DNA of 5,288 bases from JASHVB01 sp049522565 (GTDB lineage: Bacteria; Pseudomonadota; Alphaproteobacteria; Acetobacterales; Acetobacteraceae). A program made the translations under genes and the position numbers. The notes under the pieces were generated by a model. That model made no database searches, was not told the DNA's origin, and saw only the letters and a program-made list of their open reading frames with translations. Positions 1 to 5,214 of this stretch are shown here, one piece after another (position 1 is the first letter of the stretch; each line of letters opens with the position of its first letter). Location of the stretch: NCBI GenBank assembly GCA_049522565.1, contig JBEKNT010000456.1:1-5288 (forward strand). Direction: 5' to 3'.

Positions 1-591
1 GAGATCGTCGATGTCTCGCTGCCGCACACCAAGTACGGGCTACCCACCTACTACATCGTCGCGCCGGCCGAGGCGTCGTCCAACCTGGCGCGCTATGACG
101 GCGTGCGGTTCGGGCTGCGCGCCGACGGGGCAGATCTGCGCGATCTGTACGAACGCACGCGCGCGGCGGGGTTCGGCGCCGAGGTGCAGCGGCGGGTGCT
201 GATCGGGACTTATGTGCTGTCCGCCGGCTACTACGACGCGTACTATTTGCGGGCACAACGGGTGCGCGCGCTGATCCTGCGGGATTTCACCGAGGTGTTC
301 GCCTCGGTGGATGCGCTGTTGACGCCAACCGCACCCTCGGCAGCGTTCGCGCAGGGCGAGAAGATGGACGATCCGGTGCAGATGTACTTGAACGACGTGT
401 TCACTGTGCCGGCCGATCTCGCGGGCGTGCCGGCGATCTCGGTGCCGGCCGGACTGGATGCGAACGGGCTGCCGCTGGGATTGCAGGTGATCGGCAAGCC
501 GTTCGACGAGGCGACGGTGTTCGCAGTTGGTGCGGCGCTGGAGCGTGCGGCGGGGTTCGACGCGCTGCCGGCATTGCGGGCGGGCAACTGA
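1..591 (+). CDS. gatA: GatA, amidotransferase subunit A (C-terminal part, 5' truncated by window)
   Basis: Frame 1 is open from the first base to a TGA at 589-591, giving the last 196 residues of GatA. GatA is the amidase-family subunit of cytosolic GatCAB; it releases ammonia from glutamine for transamidation of Glu-tRNA(Gln) and/or Asp-tRNA(Asn). Recognisable blocks are KYGLPTYYIVAPAEASSNLARYDG (fragment residues 11-34, cited only as the EASSNLARYDG core), the RRVLIGTYVLSAGYYDAYY helix region (about 64-82), LLTPTAPS (about 106-113) and the C-terminal block VPAISVPAG followed by GLPLGLQVIG (about 143-164). These are typical of the GatA C-terminal half. The Lys/Ser/Ser catalytic triad lies mostly upstream of the window and cannot be checked. 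The 3' end looks intact. The next gat gene, gatB, starts only about 1.5 kb downstream instead of adjoining gatA. Identification is confident; the start is outside the window. Confidence 0.95.
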   Translation, partial: EIVDVSLPHTKYGLPTYYIVAPAEASSNLARYDGVRFGLRADGADLRDLYERTRAAGFGAEVQRRVLIGTYVLSAGYYDAYYLRAQRVRALILRDFTEVFASVDALLTPTAPSAAFAQGEKMDDPVQMYLNDVFTVPADLAGVPAISVPAGLDANGLPLGLQVIGKPFDEATVFAVGAALERAAGFDALPALRAGN

Positions 592-593
592 AT

Positions 594-632
594 GTCATTG
601 CTGGGCGGGCAGCACTGAAGCAATCTCCCGCC
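594..632. repeat. Decayed copy of the intergenic palindromic repeat, just after gatA
   Basis: Starting 3 bases after the gatA stop, GTCATTGC (594-601) and GAAGCAATCTCCCG (617-630) match the two ends of one arm of the long palindrome at 5215-5288. The middle of the arm has diverged. GGCGGG (604-609) can pair with CCCGCC (627-632), leaving a 17-base loop, so the RNA could still fold at the end of the gatA transcript. No T-run follows, so it is not a standard intrinsic terminator. I see no obvious second arm next to it. Confidence 0.55.
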
Positions 633-659
633 TGACGAGCCGCCGTCAATTCGTCACGC

Positions 660-675
660 AGGAGATAATTAAACG
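660..675 (+). promoter_or_regulatory. Ribosome binding site of the HNH remnant, with start codon apparently mutated to ACG
   Basis: AGGAG at 660-664 is followed, after 8 bases, by ACG at 673-675, in frame with the first HNH-repeat segment and directly after an in-frame TAA (670-672). This is the spacing expected for a start codon, so I infer that an ancestral ATG became ACG. The alternative GTG start at 691 has no Shine-Dalgarno sequence at a useful distance. Confidence 0.4.
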
Positions 676-1191
676 GAAATCCAAACACCCGTGTTGTCGA
701 GTGTCCAGCTGAGCAGCGAGACAGGACGACCTATATTCGAACTCCGGCGGCTTACCGACTACAGTGATGACGCAATACTTTCCGAACTTCGCCGTGTGGC
801 CGAGGCCTTTCCTGACGGCGCCGTAACTCGCACTGTAATGGAGATGTATGACCGAGTCAGTATGAAGAAGATAAGCCAGCGCTTCGGATCGTTAAGGGAA
901 GCTTCTTGAGGCGGCTGGTCTTTCTCATCGTACCACGGGCCAAATAAAAGCCTGTGGAGGGCATGCTGCCACTGGAATGTCCGATGAAACGGTGTTGGCT
1001 TCGCTACAAGGCCTTGCAATGCGTCTCGGTACGAACGAATTAACTGGGGACGACATACCCGTAATCCAGAATGCTTCTTACACGTCGACCACATTCTTCC
1101 ATGGTCGCGCGGTGGCAAGACCCGCGAGGATAATCTTCGAACTCTTTGCGAAATCTGCAATGTAGCTGGCGGGAATCGATTCAGTGATTAG
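673..1191 (+). pseudogene. Broken HNH homing-endonuclease-like gene
   Basis: Three pieces in two frames reconstruct one protein. Frame 1 (about 673-903) encodes a first 'homing endonuclease associated' repeat: DYSDDAILSELRRVAEAF, then KKISQRFGSLREA. The reading must shift by one base at about 903-905 (a likely extra T) to continue in frame 2 as LEAAGLSHRTTGQIK and then a second repeat start, SDETVLASLQGLA...LTGDD, to about 1057. The nuclease core is again in frame 1 (about 1060-1191): VDHILPWSRGG, EDNLRTLCEICN, then GGNRFSD and TAG at 1189-1191. It shows the DH pair, the NL and the CxxCN of HNH nucleases. The rest of the second repeat and the usual upstream Cys part of the HNH domain are missing, so a deletion as well as a frame change is likely near 1057-1060. 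The protein would be a DNA endonuclease, free-standing or mobile, but is very probably not made. Counted lines are 47-50% GC against 65-75% in the gat genes, suggesting transfer. No proper ATG start remains: GTG 691 is the only plausible in-frame start, and ACG 673 sits where an ATG would be expected. Confidence 0.8.
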
Positions 1192-1210
1192 ACCACCGCC
1201 AGTCGTCGGA

Positions 1211-1230
1211 CAAAATTACGGGGCCTCCCC
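1211..1230 (-). terminator. Possible weak intrinsic terminator of vapBC
   Basis: Read on the minus strand, GGGG-AGG-CCCC (1230-1220) forms a 4-bp hairpin followed by GTAATTTTG (1219-1211), about 63 bases past the vapC stop. The stem is short and the T-run is interrupted, so this is tentative. On the plus strand no T-run follows, so it would not terminate transcripts coming from gatA. Confidence 0.3.
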
Positions 1231-1277
1231 TCCTGCGCGGCATACATCTATCCTTTAGGTCGTTCGTCAGGTCGCTG

Positions 1278-1289
1278 TCGAAGCTTCGA
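1278..1289. repeat. 12-bp perfect palindrome next to the vapC stop
   Basis: TCGAAGCTTCGA is identical to its reverse complement and lies 3 bases beyond the vapC stop codon (1295-1293 on the minus strand). It could be a protein-binding site or part of a 3' structure, or simply chance in this short convergent gap. No second copy was seen in the window. Confidence 0.35.
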
Positions 1290-1292
1290 TCG

Positions 1293-1688
1293 TCACGCCA
1301 CTTCGATATCGGTCCGCGGAAAGTCGTTGCCCTTACAGAGCAACGACGTGGCCAACTGGCGCGCACAGGCATAGGCGAAGCAATCACCCATATTGAGCGC
1401 GGCCGGATGACGGCCTTTGCCGTAGCGAGCATAGGCCCTCAAGGCCTCCTGGCCTGTTGCCATGTCAATCGGCACGACGGTCGCATTTGCTTCAACCAGC
1501 AACCGGTCCACCAGGTGTGTTGCATCGTCCAACGACATATTCGTAGCGCGAGCAACCCCGACCGACGCCTCCCAGATTGCCATGGCGGATGTATGCACGT
1601 CTCGAGCCTGACCGAGCCTCGCCGCGAGACTGTCGGCATCGTCCTCTGAAACCAGGATAGCGACGATCGCCGATGCGTCGACGAACAT
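1293..1688 (-). CDS. vapC: VapC-family PIN-domain toxin ribonuclease
   Basis: A 131-aa single PIN domain, the usual size for a VapC toxin. VapC proteins are Mg2+-dependent endoribonucleases that cut tRNA or rRNA and stop growth when not held by VapB. Acidic residues fit the PIN active site: Asp4 in MFVDASAIVAIL, Glu40 in AIWEASVGVA, Asp102 in NMGDCFAYACA, and Asp122 in LLCKGNDF, with a further Asp127 in the following RTDIEVA. The hydrophobic beta-strand pattern is intact and there is no internal stop, so the toxin looks functional. I chose ATG 1688, which overlaps the vapB stop by one base (TGATG); a TTG codon one position upstream could also be read, adding one residue. The overlap indicates translational coupling to the antitoxin. 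The gene is convergent with the HNH remnant and antisense to the gat operon. The precise RNA target cannot be told from sequence. Confidence 0.88.
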   Translation of the reverse strand: MFVDASAIVAILVSEDDADSLAARLGQARDVHTSAMAIWEASVGVARATNMSLDDATHLVDRLLVEANATVVPIDMATGQEALRAYARYGKGRHPAALNMGDCFAYACARQLATSLLCKGNDFPRTDIEVA

Positions 1689-1930
1689 CAAAGGTCGCCG
1701 GACAACTCGTCAAAGAACGCCTTGTCGGCCGGTAAACCGCCAGGACGGCTGAGTTCTCGTGCCTTGGCCTGCAAAGGCTTTATTCGCTCGATCAGGGGCG
1801 GGCGGCCGGCGACAGCCGCGTACTCATGTTCGACCGCCTCCCGGATGGTTTCGGTGAGCGTCTTGCCCTTGAGCCGAGCCAATCTCCGCACGGCACGGTC
1901 GGTTTCGGGGTCCCTGATGTGGACGACCAT
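1688..1930 (-). CDS. vapB: VapB-family ribbon-helix-helix antitoxin
   Basis: An 80-aa protein that opens with MVVHIRDPETDRAVRRLARL and continues KGKTLTETIREAVEHEYA. This is the pattern of Rv0623/PSK-type VapB antitoxins: a beta-strand (residues 2-6) and two helices (about 8-20 and 24-38) that dimerise and bind the operator. The acidic, aromatic tail (DKAFFDELSGDL, 69-80) is the expected toxin-binding part that wraps over the VapC active site. The TGA stop overlaps the vapC ATG, giving the classic antitoxin-first operon. ATG 1930 is preferred because it begins exactly at the conserved strand; in-frame ATGs at 1948 and 1945 would add six or five residues (the longer being MMDGCT) that do not fit the family. 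None of the candidates has a strong Shine-Dalgarno sequence. VapB normally represses its own promoter together with VapC, which would lie in the gap shared with gatB. Confidence 0.87.
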   Translation of the reverse strand: MVVHIRDPETDRAVRRLARLKGKTLTETIREAVEHEYAAVAGRPPLIERIKPLQAKARELSRPGGLPADKAFFDELSGDL

Positions 1931-1948
1931 AGTACACCCATCCATCAT

Positions 1949-2085
1949 GACGGCTTTGCCAATGCGTATATACCACCCGCAGCCCTGGATCGCCAGCGCA
2001 CCACGAGGTTGCGGTGATCGGCAGCGGCGGATAAGACCGGCGGAAATGGGGCGATAAAAATCGCGCGCCTCATGAAGGACGCATC
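1949..2085. promoter_or_regulatory. Divergent vapB-gatB control region
   Basis: This gap separates minus-strand vapB from plus-strand gatB and must carry the vapBC promoter, plus any promoter that lets gatB be transcribed apart from gatA. GTATATAC at 1966-1973 is a perfect 8-bp palindrome. On the minus strand it contains TATATA, a possible -10 element that would place the transcript start about 30 bases before vapB, and it could also be an autoregulatory operator. On the plus strand TTGCGG (about 2009) and TAAGAC 17 bases later are only weak promoter matches. GCGAT-AAAA-ATCGC (2051-2064) is a small hairpin ending 21 bases before the gatB ATG. All assignments are tentative. Confidence 0.35.
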
Positions 2086-3537
2086 ATGACCTACGCCATC
2101 GAAGGCAGCACCGGCACCTGGGAGGTCGTGATCGGCCTGGAAGTCCACGCCCAGGTCATCAGCCGCGCCAAGCTGTTCTCCGGCGCCGCCACCGACTTCG
2201 GCGCCGAACCGAACACGCAGGTCAGCTTCATCGACGCCGCCTTCCCCGGCATGCTGCCGGTGATCAACCGCGAGTGCGTGGCGCAGGCGGTGCGCACCGG
2301 GCTCGGCCTGAACGCGCACATCCACACGGTCAGCCGGTTCGATCGCAAGAACTACTTCTACGCCGATCTGCCGGCCGGTTATCAGATCAGCCAATACCAG
2401 CACCCGATCGTCGGCACCGGCCAGATCGAGATCGAACTGTCCGATGGCAGCACCAAACAGATCGGCGTCACGCGCCTGCACCTGGAACAGGATGCAGGGA
2501 AGTCGCTGCACGACCAGCATCCCACCAAGTCGTATATCGACCTGAACCGCTCCGGCGTGGCGCTGATGGAAATCGTGTCCGAGCCGGACATCCGCTCGCC
2601 CGAGGAAGCCGGCGCCTACCTGCGCAAGCTGCGCACCGTCATGCGCTATCTCGGCACCTGCGACGGCAACATGGAGGAAGGCTCCATGCGCGCCGACGTC
2701 AACGTGTCGGTGCGCAAGCATGGCGAACCATACCGCACCCGCTGCGAGGTGAAGAACGTCAACTCCGTCCGCTTCGTCATGCAGGCAATCGAGGCGGAGG
2801 CGAAGCGCCAGGTCGAGGTCTGGGAATCCGGCGACATGGTGCAGCAGGAGACCCGGCTATTCGACAGCGCGCGCGGCGTGACGCGCAGCATGCGCTCGAA
2901 GGAGGACGCGCACGACTACCGATACTTCCCCGATCCGGACCTGCTGCCGTTGGTGCTGGACGAAGATTGGATCGCCGCGTTGAAGGCGTCACTCCCCGAA
3001 TTACCGGATGCCAAACGGGCGCGTTTCATGCGCGAGTACGGCCTGACGACCTACGACGCCGCCGTTCTGGTGGCCGAGCGGGCAACAGCGGATTTCTACG
3101 AAACCGTCGCGCGCGGACGCGATGCGAAGATCGCCGCCAACTGGGTAATGGGCGACCTGTTCGCCGCGTTGAACCGTACCGGCAAGACGATCGAGACCTC
3201 GCCGGTCTCCGCCACATCGCTCGGTGCCTTGCTCGACCTGATGGCCGACAGCACGATCAACGGTCGCATCGCCAAGGACGTGTTCGAGACGATGGTGGAA
3301 ACCGGCAAGGACGCGGCAGCGATCGTCGACGAAAAAGGCTTGCGCCAGGTCACCGATACCAGCGCGATCGACGCCGCGGTGGACAAGGTGCTGGCGGCGA
3401 ACGACGACAAGGTGGCGGACTACAAATCCGGCAAGGACAAGCTGTTCGGCTTCTTCGTCGGCCAGGTGATGCGGGCGATGGGGGGCAAGGGCAACCCGGC
3501 GCTGGTGAACCAAGCGCTGAAGCGCAAGCTCACGTAG
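2086..3537 (+). CDS. gatB: GatB, aspartyl/glutamyl-tRNA amidotransferase subunit B
   Basis: A complete 483-aa GatB, the usual length. GatB binds the mischarged tRNA, phosphorylates the misacylated Glu or Asp with ATP, and accepts ammonia tunnelled from GatA. The cradle domain shows WEVVIGLEVHAQ (12-23), DRKNYFYADLPAGYQIS (86-102), RLHLEQDAGKS (130-140), DLNRSGVALMEIVSEPD (152-168), CDGNMEEGSMRADVNVS (192-208) and SKEDAHDYRYFPDPDLLP (271-288). By analogy with known GatB structures, Glu19 and His21 of GLEVH and Glu134 of LEQDAGK are the likely metal/ATP-site residues. A helical and YqeY-like tail domain (about 295-483) ends DKLFGFFVGQVMRAMGGKGNPALVNQALKRKL, which binds the tRNA elbow. The ATG is preceded by GAAGGA (2074-2079), 6 bases away, and the protein begins with the family's normal N-terminus. 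No disruption is seen. It is separated from gatA by the HNH/VapBC insert, so it needs its own promoter or read-through from gatA. Confidence 0.97.
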   Translation: MTYAIEGSTGTWEVVIGLEVHAQVISRAKLFSGAATDFGAEPNTQVSFIDAAFPGMLPVINRECVAQAVRTGLGLNAHIHTVSRFDRKNYFYADLPAGYQISQYQHPIVGTGQIEIELSDGSTKQIGVTRLHLEQDAGKSLHDQHPTKSYIDLNRSGVALMEIVSEPDIRSPEEAGAYLRKLRTVMRYLGTCDGNMEEGSMRADVNVSVRKHGEPYRTRCEVKNVNSVRFVMQAIEAEAKRQVEVWESGDMVQQETRLFDSARGVTRSMRSKEDAHDYRYFPDPDLLPLVLDEDWIAALKASLPELPDAKRARFMREYGLTTYDAAVLVAERATADFYETVARGRDAKIAANWVMGDLFAALNRTGKTIETSPVSATSLGALLDLMADSTINGRIAKDVFETMVETGKDAAAIVDEKGLRQVTDTSAIDAAVDKVLAANDDKVADYKSGKDKLFGFFVGQVMRAMGGKGNPALVNQALKRKLT

Positions 3538-3556
3538 CATAACGCCCTCGCGCGTA

Positions 3557-3626
3557 CCCGTCGTCGCCGCGAAAGCGGGGATCGTTGCCGCCATGGTCCG
3601 CCTCGCGGCCCAAGGCCGCAAGCGGA
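3557..3626. repeat. Degenerate intergenic repeat and strong hairpin after gatB
   Basis: CCGC-GAAA-GCGG (3567-3578), with flanking CCCGTCGTCG and GGGATCG, resembles the widespread proteobacterial intergenic palindrome of the form CGTCATNCCCGCGAAAGCGGG, recalled from memory and here slightly decayed. Next to it, TCCGC (3597-3601) and GCGGCC (3605-3610) pair with GGCCGC (3614-3619) and GCGGA (3622-3626), around a CAA loop and a small internal loop. Both hairpins lie within 90 bases of the gatB stop and could protect the 3' end or weaken transcription. Neither is followed by a T-run. Confidence 0.55.
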
Positions 3627-3761
3627 GCGGGAGAACGCCGCTCGGCTATGCCGCCACTATACGCGCCGGCCACGACACAAATCGCAATTATATGCCGTCG
3701 CGCCGATCTTCCCCCCCCAGCGATGACCTGCGACCATTCCGGTCCGCGCATCGCATCGGAG

Positions 3762-3774
3762 AGGAGATCCTCCT
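3762..3774 (+). promoter_or_regulatory. Shine-Dalgarno of the 159-aa gene, able to pair with adjacent CTCCT
   Basis: AGGAG (3762-3766) lies 8 bases before ATG 3775 and fixes that start. It is followed by ATC and then CTCCT (3770-3774), its exact complement, which touches the start codon. A 5-bp hairpin with a 3-base loop could therefore hide the ribosome binding site. The stem is short; whether it matters is unknown. Confidence 0.5.
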
Positions 3775-4254
3775 ATGCTGACGCACATACGTGCGGCGGT
3801 CGCGCCTCGTCGCGCGCCGCCCGCCCCGCCCTCGCAGCCTCCAGAACCCGAGGCCGGCCTGCTCGAGACCCTCGGCGCGATCGAGGACGAGGACCACATT
3901 CTCGTCATCGGCCAGGACGGCCCGGATCTGATGTGCGCGCTGCTGCGCGCCGGCGCGACGCAGGTGACCCACCTCCGCTCGCATCAACGGCCGGAAGCCG
4001 ACAGCGCCAGCCTGGCGATCGTGCCGCACGCCCCATCACTCGATTGGCTGGCCAGCGCGCTCCCGTCACTCCGCCGGGCGCTGATCGCCAATGGCCGCCT
4101 GGTAGTTTCCGTCGCTACGCAATCCATCACGCAGAACCTCGTCCGCCGCATGCTGGCGCTGCACGGCTTCACCGCGATCCGCGCACGCAGCGCCGCGGAC
4201 CGCCTGGTGTTCAGCGCCGAGTTGCCCGCGTTCGGGCTGCGCCGGTGCGCCTGA
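3775..4254 (+). CDS. Unidentified 159-aa protein with methyltransferase-like outline
   Basis: I do not recognise a named family. The N-terminus (1-27) is Arg/Ala/Pro-rich and probably disordered, with no signal peptide or membrane segment. From residue 28 the pattern resembles a small Rossmann-type SAM methyltransferase: a hydrophobic strand and turn HILVIGQDGPDL (41-52), a second strand after ATQVTHL (61-67), ADSASLAIVPHAPS (75-88) where motif IV would be, LPSLRRALIANGRLVVSVA (96-114) like the 'LKPGGRLVV' strand, and MLALHGFTAIRARSA (126-140) like the final GF turn. The glycine-rich SAM loop is not canonical and the protein is short for the fold, so it may not bind SAM or may be a remnant domain. 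It has a good ribosome binding site (AGGAG, 8 bases away), and dapA follows after 14 bases, so the two are very likely co-transcribed. Any role in lysine or cell-wall precursor metabolism is only suggested by this position. The coding frame is well supported by spacing and composition. Confidence 0.75.
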   Translation: MLTHIRAAVAPRRAPPAPPSQPPEPEAGLLETLGAIEDEDHILVIGQDGPDLMCALLRAGATQVTHLRSHQRPEADSASLAIVPHAPSLDWLASALPSLRRALIANGRLVVSVATQSITQNLVRRMLALHGFTAIRARSAADRLVFSAELPAFGLRRCA

Positions 4255-4260
4255 AAGGAG
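4255..4260 (+). promoter_or_regulatory. Ribosome binding site that fixes the dapA start
   Basis: AAGGAG starts right after the upstream TGA (4252-4254) and is 8 bases before ATG 4269. It decides the start: the dapA frame stays open far upstream, through the preceding gene, but that extension has no protein-family similarity and is rich in Arg and Pro, as expected for a shadow frame in GC-rich DNA. Confidence 0.85.
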
Positions 4261-4268
4261 CGACGACG

Positions 4269-5201
4269 ATGCGCAATTCCATCTCCGGCGTCGGCGGCTC
4301 GTTGACCGCGCTCGCCACGCCGTTCCGCGACACGCGCGTTGACTGGGATGCCCTGTCCCGCCTGTCCGAGCGGCAGATCGACCGCGGCACCGCGGCACTC
4401 ATCGTCTGCGGCAGCACCGGCGAGGCCGCCGCACTGACCCAATCGGAATACGCCCGCGCCGTGCACGCCGTGGCTGAAGTTGCCAAAGGCCGTGTGCCGG
4501 TGATCGCCGGCTGCACCGCGCTGTCCACCGCCGCGGCGATCGCCTTGGGCATCGAGGCTACCGCCGCCGGCGCCGACGCCCTGCTCTGCGCCGTGCCGCC
4601 CTATGTGAAGCCGTCGCAGGAGGGCATCTTCGCGCATATCCGCGCCATCGGCCACGCGACCGATCTTCCCGTCGTACTCTACGATGTTCCGTCGCGCTCC
4701 GGCGTGGCGATCAGCGACGACACGGTGGCGCGGCTGCACGATGCGGAACTCATCGTCGGCCTGAAGGATGCCACCGCCGACCTGTCGCGGCCGACCCGGT
4801 TGCGCGCGCGCTGCGGCGACGACTTCATGCAGTGGAGCGGCGATGACGCGACCGCACCGGCCTACCGCGCGATGGGCGGGCTCGGCTGCATCTCGGTCAC
4901 CGCCAATGTGGCGCCGGCGCTGTGTGCGCTGCTGCACCGGGCCTGGGACAATGGCGACCTGCGCCGCTTCGCCGCGTTGCGCGATCTGCTCGATCCGCTG
5001 CATGCGGCGCTGTTCGTCGAGAGCAATCCGATTCCCGTGAAGGCAGCGCTGGCCAACCTTGGCCTGTGCAGCAGCGAGGTTCGGCTGCCGCTGACCCGTG
5101 CCGGTTCTGCGACGGGGGAAAAACTGCTGGCGGTGATGGCACCGGTGATGCAGGCCGAAGAGCATGCCGCCCGCCGGCCGGCGCTGGCGCTGGCGAGCTA
5201 G
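4269..5201 (+). CDS. dapA: 4-hydroxy-tetrahydrodipicolinate synthase (DapA)
   Basis: A 310-aa (beta/alpha)8 barrel of the DapA/N-acetylneuraminate lyase family, slightly longer than E. coli DapA (about 292) because of a few extra residues at each end. DapA condenses pyruvate with aspartate-semialdehyde in the cytosol, the first committed step to diaminopimelate and lysine. The residues line up with E. coli at a constant offset of +5: Lys166 in GLKDATAD is the Schiff-base lysine, Tyr138 in LYDVPSRSG and Tyr112 in PPYVKPSQEG match Tyr133 and Tyr107, and Arg143 matches the substrate-carboxylate Arg138. The first hydroxyl of the triad is Ser49 (GSTGE) instead of the common Thr44 (GTTGE), a conservative change; I recall GSTGEAAAL and PPYV also in xanthomonad DapA. 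SGDDATA (190-196), ISVTANVAP (208-216) and ESNPIPVKAAL (251-261) are further DapA signatures and favour DapA over other family members. It is probably translated from one mRNA with the 159-aa gene. Whether this is the only dapA of the genome cannot be told here. Confidence 0.92.
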   Translation: MRNSISGVGGSLTALATPFRDTRVDWDALSRLSERQIDRGTAALIVCGSTGEAAALTQSEYARAVHAVAEVAKGRVPVIAGCTALSTAAAIALGIEATAAGADALLCAVPPYVKPSQEGIFAHIRAIGHATDLPVVLYDVPSRSGVAISDDTVARLHDAELIVGLKDATADLSRPTRLRARCGDDFMQWSGDDATAPAYRAMGGLGCISVTANVAPALCALLHRAWDNGDLRRFAALRDLLDPLHAALFVESNPIPVKAALANLGLCSSEVRLPLTRAGSATGEKLLAVMAPVMQAEEHAARRPALALAS

Positions 5202-5214
5202 CCGTCACCGCTGC

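Noticed and set aside
1181..1432. Minus-strand open frame covering the HNH-vapC gap
   Set aside because: Mostly a shifted-frame shadow of vapC and no conserved motif; the short gap is better explained by 3' signals.
1981..2022. Possible decayed right arm of the palindromic repeat, which would make a split repeat around the insert
   Set aside because: CCCTGGAT and TTGCGGTGAT only loosely resemble the repeat arm expected (it should begin CGGGAGATTGC), so the match is too weak to claim.
592..2085. Insertion sequence or transposon carrying the HNH and vapBC genes
   Set aside because: No transposase, terminal inverted repeats or target-site duplication could be seen at the edges.
1945..2721. Minus-strand open frame (258 codons) across the 5' part of gatB
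   Set aside because: It overlaps strongly conserved gatB coding sequence and shows no domain of its own.
2274..3542. Second plus-strand open frame (422 codons) inside gatB
   Set aside because: Arg/Gly/His-rich shifted-frame shadow of gatB; no plausible start context or motifs.
3001..3621. Minus-strand open frame opposite the gatB 3' end
   Set aside because: Its N-terminal stretch (IPAFAATTG) is only the translation of the intergenic palindromic repeat, and the rest is a gatB shadow.
3585..4268. Upstream extension of the dapA reading frame to 3585
   Set aside because: It is open only because of high GC, is Arg/Pro-rich with no family similarity, overlaps the 159-aa gene, and ignores the clear AAGGAG-ATG start at 4269.
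3984..5165. Long minus-strand open frame (393 codons) opposite dapA
   Set aside because: Composition is His/Arg/Gly-rich with no recognisable motif; it mirrors dapA codons and is a typical antisense shadow in GC-rich DNA.
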